This document shows, in pieces, positions 40,098 to 46,247 of a stretch of 46,247 bases of DNA. Both the position numbers and the translations under genes were made by a program. This DNA comes from Microcaldota archaeon (GTDB taxonomy: Archaea > Micrarchaeota > Micrarchaeia > Micrarchaeales > CABMGC01): positions 1-46,247 of the forward strand of contig JAJZNA010000028.1 of assembly GCA_021848065.1 (NCBI GenBank). The letters are read 5' to 3'. Every line of letters starts with the position of its first letter. Position 1 is the stretch's first letter. The notes under the pieces were generated by a model, which saw nothing but the letters and a program-made list of their open reading frames with translations, was not told where the DNA came from and searched no databases.

Positions 40098-42221
40098 TCA
40101 TTTAAGGCCGGGGACCTGTGCCATGATCTTTGCAGCAATCTCGTTGCCGAAGAGCCGTTTTACCACGGCTTCTGATTTTGGATCCCTAAGGTCTGACACG
40201 GATTTGATGCCATTGTCGTACATCGCCCTGGCCCTTACCCTTCCCACCTGTTCCAACCTTATCAGGTCCAGCAGCTCTTTCTTTATGCCATACTTCACCC
40301 TTATCCTAGTCTCAAGCAGCTTCTTCGCATTTATCTTCATCAGTTTTGCCATCTCAGTGCTGGCATACAGCATCCAGTCTGCGTTGGATACTTTGGAGAA
40401 TAGCGCCCCAGGAGTAGTCCGGTACGACTTTATAACTTCACGCTCGGCCTTTTCATTTATCCAGTCGTCAAGCATGAGGGCTGTTGCAAACGGCTTGACA
40501 GGATCGTACTCCATCAACCCATCAGAATCTGGATCGTTTGCCATGTCACTGAGCATGTCCTGGTATGAGACAAACTTTTCTACAGCCTCCTCGCTTGGCC
40601 TCACGTGCGGCTTCATCTCAACGGTGTTTGACACCATGTACAGTACGGATATTTCGTCGGTGATTTTTGGGATTGATCCCATTATCCACCTCGCAGAAAG
40701 AGGATCTATGTAGAGTTCGCTGATTCTCTCGCCGATGCGCGTAGGGGAGTAGACGCTTCCGCGCTTGTTGACAAAACCCCAGCTTTCCAACTCGCCCAAT
40801 ATGCGCCCTATTATGCCCCCCATCTCGGAAGAGCTGGAATACTGGTAACCGTAGAACGTCGTGTTTAGGAAGTCGAGCATTGCTTCCTTGCTGGTTAGAA
40901 ATCCTGTAGCGACGAATGCAAGGATGTGCGTCCTTAATATCGGAAGGATACCAAGGCTTGAGTTCACTGGCTCCAGGCCTGAGACGAGGTATCGCTCGTA
41001 GAGCTCTTCGGCATCTGAACGTGACTGCGCTATGAGAAGGGCTCTGCCATAGCGGTCATACCTTGGCCTGCCGGCCCTGCCGAACAGCTGGGTGACTTCA
41101 TTAACGCCGATGCGGCTGCTGCCGAACTCGCCATACCTGAACGTATCCCTGACAAGGACAGTGTGGGCCGGAAGGTTTATGCCCAGGCCCAGTGTCGTCG
41201 TTGCGCATATCACCTTTATCTTGTTGGACTTGAACGAATCCTCGACCAAGTTCCTCTGCTCGTTTACAAGGCCGCTGTGATGGAACGCAGCCCCGCCAGT
41301 TATTACCTTTGCAAGCCTTTCGCATTGGAGCGTAGGTTTTGATAGCACACCAAGCACATCGCCGCTGATGCCTTTCAAGGATTCTGCATCGTCATTTGAC
41401 AGGCTTTTTGAGATTGCCTTTGAAAGCCTCTCGGCGCCGGCCTCCGCATTACGTTTGGTGCTGTAGAACACTATTGCCTGCTTTCCCTTCTTCAGTGTGT
41501 CCTCCACCACCCTTACCTCCGCAAGCTTGTTCTGCGAATCCAGTCTTTCCTCCCTGCCGCTGTCATACTGCACAATTCCATTGAATTCTATGCCCTTCTC
41601 AAGTGGCACCGGCCTGAAATCGCTCTCGACGATACCCGCGGAAAGCCAGTCGGCAATTTCCTTTGCGTTGCCCACGGTAGCGCTGAGCGCGACAAGCTGC
41701 GCCGAGGAGCTCATGCGCTTTAGCTTGGATATCAATATTTCCAGTGTCGGCCCACGGCCCTGGTCTCCGATCATGTGGACTTCGTCTATAACTACGCAGC
41801 CGATCTGCTCTAGCCAGCCCAGGCCGTGCCTTATCAGGCTATCGAATTTTTCAGTGGATACGAAGACTATGTCAAACTCTTCCAGCCACCTGTCCAGGGA
41901 ATCCAGATCCCCTATAGACATGGCAGACTTTAGGAAAGGATACGCTTCCTTGAATTCGAGATACTTCTCCCGCACCAGGGCACGCATCGGTGCGACGTAT
42001 ACTGCCTTCTTCATGCCCCATATAACAGACCTGACCATCGCCATCTCTGCAATCAAGGTTTTTCCACTGGCCGTAGGCGATGCTATAACAAGACTTTTTC
42101 CGTCTAGGAGGCCCTCTGAAACAGCATTCTCCTGAGGAGGAGTCAGGATTGATATGCCGCGCTTTGATGCGGACTCCATGATCTCCTTGGGGAGTTTTGT
42201 CGTCAAATCGTTTATGTTCAT
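40098..42221 (-). CDS. hel308: Hel308-type DNA helicase
   Basis: A 707-residue superfamily 2 helicase that unwinds lagging-strand forks in archaea. Motif I PTASGKT at 49-55, DEVH at 146-149, LSATVGN (motif III) and QLFGRAGRPRYD (motif VI) are present. The C-terminal half has the winged-helix, ratchet and helix-hairpin-helix (LEQVGRVRARAMYDNGIKSV) domains of Hel308. Length is normal. It is divergent from SpeD with a TATA-like TATTTAAA at 42263-42270. Confidence 0.94.
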   Translation of the reverse strand: MNINDLTTKLPKEIMESASKRGISILTPPQENAVSEGLLDGKSLVIASPTASGKTLIAEMAMVRSVIWGMKKAVYVAPMRALVREKYLEFKEAYPFLKSAMSIGDLDSLDRWLEEFDIVFVSTEKFDSLIRHGLGWLEQIGCVVIDEVHMIGDQGRGPTLEILISKLKRMSSSAQLVALSATVGNAKEIADWLSAGIVESDFRPVPLEKGIEFNGIVQYDSGREERLDSQNKLAEVRVVEDTLKKGKQAIVFYSTKRNAEAGAERLSKAISKSLSNDDAESLKGISGDVLGVLSKPTLQCERLAKVITGGAAFHHSGLVNEQRNLVEDSFKSNKIKVICATTTLGLGINLPAHTVLVRDTFRYGEFGSSRIGVNEVTQLFGRAGRPRYDRYGRALLIAQSRSDAEELYERYLVSGLEPVNSSLGILPILRTHILAFVATGFLTSKEAMLDFLNTTFYGYQYSSSSEMGGIIGRILGELESWGFVNKRGSVYSPTRIGERISELYIDPLSARWIMGSIPKITDEISVLYMVSNTVEMKPHVRPSEEAVEKFVSYQDMLSDMANDPDSDGLMEYDPVKPFATALMLDDWINEKAEREVIKSYRTTPGALFSKVSNADWMLYASTEMAKLMKINAKKLLETRIRVKYGIKKELLDLIRLEQVGRVRARAMYDNGIKSVSDLRDPKSEAVVKRLFGNEIAAKIMAQVPGLK

Positions 42222-42270
42222 ATATATCTGCGTACCAACGTGATAGGATGCCTGGGAATATGTTTAAATA

Positions 42271-42333
42271 TGTAATAGTATTACACTATACACATCGAGA
42301 AGGAAATATTTATGCATAGGTGTTCGGCACCTA
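42271..42333. promoter_or_regulatory. Divergent Hel308/SpeD promoter region with two palindromes
   Basis: TGTAAT, AGT, ATTACA (42271-42285) is a perfect 6-3-6 repeat just behind the Hel308 TATA element. TAGGTG, five bases, CACCTA (42317-42333) lies between the SpeD TATA (42304-42314) and its expected start near 42334. The second is well placed for a repressor of SpeD. Functions are inferred. Confidence 0.45.
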
Positions 42334-42345
42334 GGTCCGCATAAG

Positions 42346-42792
42346 ATGACGACATTATTAAAACAATACGCGAAACAAAAACCGACAAGCAAAGCAGTAC
42401 AGATACAGACTACTTCTGAACCGCCAAAGTCGCCAGACGATAGGATTGTTGGGCTACACGTTTTCGGTAACCTGTACGACCTTGATCCAAAACTGGCAAC
42501 AGACGTGGATTTCCTCAGGAACCTTATCCTGAAGGCGGTGAAGAAGGCGAAGATGACCCTGGTAAATATAGATGCCAGATCCTTCGGGGGCCAAAAGGGC
42601 GGAGTGTCAGTCATAGCCCTTGTGACGGAGAGCCACATGGTTCTGCACACATGGAACGAGTACAAATATGCCACACTGGACATATACACGTGCGGAGAGC
42701 ATTCAGACCCGCATGCTGCGTTCAACATGATAGTGCAGGAGCTCAAGCCAAAGAGGCACCAGATCTTCTACGCCAACAGGAGCAGCGAGTAA
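42346..42792 (+). CDS. speD: S-adenosylmethionine decarboxylase
   Basis: A 148-residue pyruvoyl enzyme of polyamine synthesis, class 1b. Self-cleavage would occur at Glu95-Ser96 in [16 protein letters not shown], making the pyruvoyl group from Ser96; Cys117 (YTCG) is the conserved catalytic cysteine. About 30 polar N-terminal residues precede the usual start of the family, making it longer than the common 115-130. No later ATG fits, so the extension appears real. It provides the aminopropyl donor for spermidine or agmatine-based polyamines. Confidence 0.92.
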   Translation: MTTLLKQYAKQKPTSKAVQIQTTSEPPKSPDDRIVGLHVFGNLYDLDPKLATDVDFLRNLILKAVKKAKMTLVNIDARSFGGQKGGVSVIALVTESHMVLHTWNEYKYATLDIYTCGEHSDPHAAFNMIVQELKPKRHQIFYANRSSE

Positions 42793-42944
42793 TCAGCACA
42801 ATTATGCGTATTGGAAACCTTCTGCCTGGAACTTTTTCAGGCAGAATTTTTTGGTTTTTCCGCATACTCTAACATATTCTGTAAATAGGTCAATGCTCAG
42901 GCTGCTCACTTTTTTAAGCTTTTTAGTACAATAATCTTTGTCCT

Positions 42945-43016
42945 GCCTCGTTAGCTCAGTGGTAGAGCGCCAGTTTTGTAAACTGGATGTCGAGGGTTCA
43001 ATCCCCTCACGAGGCT
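42945..43016 (+). tRNA. tRNA-Thr (TGT)
   Basis: A 72-nt cloverleaf: acceptor GCCTCGT/ACGAGGC, D stem GCTC/GAGC, anticodon stem CCAGT/ACTGG with loop TTTGTAA (anticodon TGT), variable loop ATGTC, T stem GAGGG/CCCTC-type around TTCAATC, discriminator T. No intron, CCA not encoded. Its 3' end is partly duplicated at 43944-43957, and the VapBC pair begins 31 bp downstream. Confidence 0.95.
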
Positions 43017-43047
43017 CTCTGATGTTATATCGATTAAGCGTAACTAC

Positions 43048-43467
43048 CTATATCGAAAAGGCTTTCAGATGCTTTACAAAATTTAGTTTCTTGACTTTTA
43101 ACAACAGCTTATCATCCGCAGTGTAGAAAACTATGCCCATGTGGTGGGCTAACGCTACATATGCAGCATCATAAGCTGAAATGTTATAATCTTCTGCAAA
43201 ATCCGCAACCTTGTTAAATACAAAATCGTTCAGTTCCACAATAGAAAATGCATAATCTCTAATAACTTCCAAGGCTTCTTTTATCTCCTCTTTTTTGAAG
43301 CCCTTGGATTTTAGAGCGCTTATGAGTTCATACTTCAATAGTGATGGGACTACGGCTTCTACTTCATTTTGTATATGGGCAGCCTTTATTGCCACTGCAA
43401 CTTCAGACCATTCTTCTTTAAGGAAGAGTTTGGCTACAACATTGGTGTCAAGAACTATCTGTGCCAT
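43048..43467 (-). CDS. vapC: VapC-type PIN-domain toxin
   Basis: A 139-residue PIN ribonuclease. Asp7 in IVLDTNVVAK, a conserved Glu in LLKYELISAL, Asp in YDAAYVALAHHMG and the final TADDKLL Asp form the acidic metal site. VapC toxins cut RNA, often tRNA or rRNA. The gene begins inside the end of the antitoxin gene (20-bp overlap). All catalytic residues are intact. Confidence 0.92.
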   Translation of the reverse strand: MAQIVLDTNVVAKLFLKEEWSEVAVAIKAAHIQNEVEAVVPSLLKYELISALKSKGFKKEEIKEALEVIRDYAFSIVELNDFVFNKVADFAEDYNISAYDAAYVALAHHMGIVFYTADDKLLLKVKKLNFVKHLKAFSI

Positions 43468-43690
43468 ATCTCGAATCCCTCATCTTCCTTATTATTTCTG
43501 TAGTGCTGGCTCCACCTACTTCTCTGAATAGCTTTGCCCTAAGCCTCTCAGCCCTAGCTATGTTCTTCTTTTTATTTATTTCGTTTTTTATGAACTCGCG
43601 AATACGTTCAGACCAGTTGGTGTTGATCTCTTTCATCTTCTTTTTCGTGTCCTTGTCTAATTTTATTAGTATCGTCTCTTCGTATGTCAT
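43448..43690 (-). CDS. vapB: VapB-type antitoxin
   Basis: An 80-residue basic protein before VapC. MTYEETILIKLDKDTKKKMK looks like the ribbon-helix-helix or AbrB-related DNA-binding start; the Lys-rich middle and GGASTTEIIRKMRDSRYG end would contact the toxin. GGGGAG lies directly upstream of the ATG at 43690, and TATA-like repeats (TATATATACC, about 43720) precede it. The frame upstream of 43690 is open but not needed. Confidence 0.8.
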   Translation of the reverse strand: MTYEETILIKLDKDTKKKMKEINTNWSERIREFIKNEINKKKNIARAERLRAKLFREVGGASTTEIIRKMRDSRYGTDSS

Positions 43691-44381
43691 CTCCCCACGT
43701 ATATACCATATATACGAATAGGTATATATACTTTTTGCTTTGAGAGTCATAAAAATGCAAGTTCGTGATTATAAGTGCAGAAAAGAACTTTACTCGCTAA
43801 ATGGCTGGATACATCCGTCTGGGAAAATTGGTGTAGCTTGATGTCGCTACAAATTAACGATGGCTGGAGCTGCTTTCTGTCTCACTAAAAAATAGCGAAA
43901 ATTAGGTATTCGAGTGAAATTGGGGGATTGAACAAATCCGCAGTCCCCTCACGAGGCCATACTACGCCAAATCGATGATAAAAGTTTTTGGGATTAGAGG
44001 GGTTGTGCTCTAAAGCTTCCTAGAAGCACTTCTTTTTCAAATAAGCCAAGTGGCAGTGTTACGATATAAATGGCCAGTAATTACCAATAAAGGCCAGGTT
44101 AGCGTCATCTGCTATTCCCAGATGTCGTTTAAACAATATGGAAAATGGCTCCAGTAGTTTAATCATTAAAGCCCCATGAGGCTATGGGCCCAAGGTGCTT
44201 GCTTTCGAGTTAGTGCCTGGTTTTATATATTCAACGCGATGTTTCTAAGTTTATGCACATTGCATCGGGAAGATGCGCTTTTCAAAATAACAGAATCTCG
44301 TGTGTTTTTGTTAAAAAATAATGCTGCTTAAATACCAGCCCAATTCACTGGATAAATGTATAATGTGGATAGGTAATAGAC
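43691..44381. other. 690-bp stretch without a gene
   Basis: No frame here shows protein-like sequence in either direction. The vapB promoter occupies the first 60 bases. The stretch holds a small hairpin (TGTAGC with GCTACA, near 43840-43860), a copy of the tRNA-Thr 3' end at 43944-43957 and an inverted copy of its T-loop at 43923-43933. The last 50 bases form the glycosyltransferase promoter. The rest looks like decayed DNA. Confidence 0.6.
43923..43957 (+). repeat. Direct and inverted fragments of the tRNA-Thr 3' end
   Basis: TCCCCTCACGAGGC at 43944-43957 is identical to the last 14 bases of the tRNA-Thr acceptor and T stem (43002-43015) in the same orientation, 942 bp away. GGGGATTGAAC at 43923-43933 is the exact reverse complement of its T-loop region (42997-43007). 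The direct copy could be an attachment-site scar enclosing VapBC. Confidence 0.65.
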
Positions 44382-45311
44382 ATGGTTACAAAGTTGCGCG
44401 ACGGCAGTAATCTTGCCGCATTTGGAGGCCTGCTCAGAAGAGAACCGGAGGTTTCGGTCATCGTGCCTGCGAGCGAGAACAGGGCAGGAGAACACCTGAT
44501 GAATGCGCTGGGGTCTGTGGCTGACCAGACAATAGGGCAGCGCAATATAAGGCTCTTTGTTGCTGCGGGTTTTGATGTTGATCTTGGCCCTTTCAAGGGA
44601 TGGGCAACTGTGGTCAGAGTGCCATCAGGTCCCCCTGGGCCCAAAATTGCTGGTGCCATACGCGCCCTGAACAAGGCGGGTCTGAGGTCTAAGTTGACAG
44701 GAGTTCTGGATGACGATGACAAATACAATCCGCACAAGCTTGAGGAAGGCTGTAACGTTTTTGCAGCTAATCCGGGGCTTTGCTTCATGGTACATAGCTT
44801 CTCGATAAATGCTGTGGATGGTGCGCCGCCAGGAAGGGTAAGGGTGGTGGAGAGGTTTATGCAGGTCGTTGATAATGAGGTACAGCAAATTACCATTCTT
44901 GACGCTTCGCAGAAGTTGCAGCAGGCACCATGGCTTGCAGGCGTATACTTCAGTTGGAACTCTAGCAGGATGCTATTCGACCGCACCATAGTAAGACCGA
45001 ATGTCATGGAATGGGTAGGCTATAATGTGGATGATTTTGTAGCGTTCGAGGCCCTTAGGGCAAAAGGAAGATCAATTGCATTGCACCCAGAAAAACTTTC
45101 GGCATATACTGTCCATAACGGCATAAGCACGCCAGCAACTACAGATGGATACGCTAATGTGATGCAACGCTGGATAGGTGGCCATAGCAAGCTCATAACA
45201 GCATTTACAGGAGTGCCTGAAATACAGGCGATATCGCTCAGCAATCTGCATATGCTTGAAGTGTACAGGCGCAACGCAAAGAACAGGCTGAGGATGTATA
45301 ACACAGGCTAG
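44382..45311 (+). CDS. GT2-type glycosyltransferase
   Basis: A 309-residue soluble GT-A enzyme. PEVSVIVPASENRAGEHLMN starts the nucleotide-binding domain, followed by LGSVADQT, and GVLDDDDKYNPHKL provides the metal-binding aspartates. A later Asp-rich segment (GYNVDDFVAFEALRAKG) may hold the catalytic base. No membrane segment is seen. AGGTAAT precedes the ATG. The donor and acceptor are unknown; surface glycan assembly is the usual role. It stands alone after a decayed region. Confidence 0.82.
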   Translation: MVTKLRDGSNLAAFGGLLRREPEVSVIVPASENRAGEHLMNALGSVADQTIGQRNIRLFVAAGFDVDLGPFKGWATVVRVPSGPPGPKIAGAIRALNKAGLRSKLTGVLDDDDKYNPHKLEEGCNVFAANPGLCFMVHSFSINAVDGAPPGRVRVVERFMQVVDNEVQQITILDASQKLQQAPWLAGVYFSWNSSRMLFDRTIVRPNVMEWVGYNVDDFVAFEALRAKGRSIALHPEKLSAYTVHNGISTPATTDGYANVMQRWIGGHSKLITAFTGVPEIQAISLSNLHMLEVYRRNAKNRLRMYNTG

Positions 45312-45411
45312 AAAAAGTTAGGTTGTTGTGCTTTGGCAATGACTTCCAGCTTATGGCTTGGGGTTTCTGCACGCCTTGTTTTAATAGATTGATTGGCATA
45401 TTCAATTGGTA

Positions 45412-46247
45412 ATGATGAAGGCAATGGTCCTGGAGGCGTATGGAGCAGTTGAAAATGGGACGCTTAGGCTAAAGGACGTGCCAATACCTGAGCCCTCTGA
45501 AGGGCAGGTACTCATACGGGTGGTGGCATGCGGGGTGTGCCATACGGACATACATGTTATAGAGAAGGAGCTTGAGCCACGCAGGCTGCCTATAATACCC
45601 GGCCATCAGGTGACGGGCGTTGTGGAGAGAGTGGGCAATGGCGTAGAGAGGGTCAGGGTCGGCGACAAAGTTGGCGTGACGTGGATAAACTCTACGTGTG
45701 GGGTGTGCGAGTTCTGCACTGCGGGCAGGGAAAACCTTTGCGATGGCATGCATTTCACTGGATATGACCATGATGGAGGATTTGCAGAGTACGTTACTGC
45801 ATCGGAGAAGTTCACATTCAAGATGCCGGAAGGATTTGATTACATTCACGCTGCGCCTCTCTTCTGCGCAGGCATAATAGGATACCGCGCCCTGAAGCTT
45901 TCCGGGGTACAGAAGGGACAGACCCTCTCGATATTCGGATTTGGGGCTTCGGGGCACATAATTGCGCAGATTGCCAGGCACATGGGCATCCGTACAGTAG
46001 TATTTACACGCGGCATTGAGCACCAGAAGCTGGCCATGGAGCTTGGCGCAGAGTGGGCAGGGGATGCATCAGATAAGCCGCCACTAATGGCTGATGCATC
46101 AATAATAACAGCACCGTCAGGAGCATTGGTTGTGGATTCATTGAGGAATATGAAGAAAGGAGGCAGGATAGCGATAGAGGACATATACATGACACCCATA
46201 CCAGAAATAGATTACAACAAGTACCTGTACAATGAGAGATGGATAGG
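45412..46247 (+). CDS. Zinc-dependent alcohol dehydrogenase (3' end outside window)
   Basis: The first 278 residues of a medium-chain dehydrogenase; the family is about 340 long. Catalytic zinc ligands Cys42 (GVCHTD) and His64 (PGHQ) and a late Cys151 are visible, counting from the second ATG at 45415. Structural zinc cysteines fall at 95, 98, 101 and 109 (CGVCEFCTAGRENLC). The cofactor loop is GFGASGH (about 175-181). The substrate may be a primary alcohol or an aldehyde. The frame is open to the window edge. Confidence 0.92.
   Translation, partial: MMKAMVLEAYGAVENGTLRLKDVPIPEPSEGQVLIRVVACGVCHTDIHVIEKELEPRRLPIIPGHQVTGVVERVGNGVERVRVGDKVGVTWINSTCGVCEFCTAGRENLCDGMHFTGYDHDGGFAEYVTASEKFTFKMPEGFDYIHAAPLFCAGIIGYRALKLSGVQKGQTLSIFGFGASGHIIAQIARHMGIRTVVFTRGIEHQKLAMELGAEWAGDASDKPPLMADASIITAPSGALVVDSLRNMKKGGRIAIEDIYMTPIPEIDYNKYLYNERWI

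Noticed and set aside
41497..42135. Plus-strand open frame (212 codons) opposite Hel308
   Set aside because: It lies wholly inside Hel308, is Ser/Pro-rich, and has no promoter or binding site of its own.
1..46247. CRISPR array or insertion sequence
   Set aside because: No regularly spaced direct repeats and no transposase-like frame were seen on either strand.

Overview
The window is archaeal chromosomal DNA. The evidence is the eukaryote-like ribosomal proteins (S4e, S8e, S24e, S27ae, L19e, L32e), aIF1A, aIF2-beta, aIF5A, RNase P protein Rpp29, a Rio1 kinase, Hel308, an archaeal SepF, VKOR beside a DUF929 protein, TATA-type promoters about 27 bp before leaderless starts, and GGTGA-type ribosome binding sites. 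Small intergenic gaps, many TTG starts, a split Hef and a broken-up ribosomal operon fit a small-genome DPANN archaeon of the Micrarchaeota/ARMAN type. That placement is inference from style, not from a search.

Layout. 1-5.5 kb is an accessory block on the minus strand: SDR oxidoreductase (cut by the window edge), GNAT acetyltransferase, MFS transporter, APH-fold kinase, Nudix remnant, methyltransferase and a RelE/ParE-type toxin-antitoxin pair beside tRNA-Phe. 5.7-10.1 kb holds the helicase half of Hef, small unknown genes, a DUF929-VKOR disulfide-forming pair and a DPM1-like glycosyltransferase. 10.2-14.4 kb is a PadR regulator, ABC-2 exporter and CARDB-like surface protein, with a clean palindrome at the promoter. 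14.4-17.3 kb has a nucleoside phosphorylase, an unusual basic helical protein flanked by a strong hairpin and a 23-bp palindrome, and a two-HTH regulator.

17.4-23.2 kb is the ribosomal protein run Rpp29-S17-L14-L24-S4e-L5-S14-S8-L6-L32e-L19e-L18-S5. 23.3-25.7 kb is the minus-strand set S8e-unknown-ArgF-PyrH. 25.9-28.6 kb has a Cgi121-like gene, a PiT phosphate permease with its DUF47 partner, and the nuclease half of Hef. 28.7-31.4 kb carries Rio1, aIF1A, aIF2-beta, a Nudix hydrolase, an SRP RNA and tRNA-Ser(GCT). 31.4-34.8 kb has a flavin-type oxidase fold protein, a PH-like protein, an unknown, threonine synthase and a TRAM protein.

35.0-37.2 kb is a compact set with no recognised function: a probably frameshifted gene, a 307-residue unknown, a DUF6282-type metal hydrolase and a small ORF. 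37.3-42.8 kb returns to core genes: aIF5A, S24e, S27ae, a CPBP protease, a TrmJ-like methyltransferase, SepF, Hel308 and SpeD. 42.9-46.2 kb has tRNA-Thr, a VapBC pair bounded by a copy of the tRNA 3' end, a decayed noncoding stretch, a glycosyltransferase and an alcohol dehydrogenase cut by the window edge.

Two themes stand out. Both toxin-antitoxin pairs sit directly 3' of a tRNA gene, with a fragment of that tRNA duplicated nearby. Regulatory palindromes also recur at promoters (PadR, SepF, SpeD/Hel308, the RelE pair, the 15.3-16.1 kb gene).
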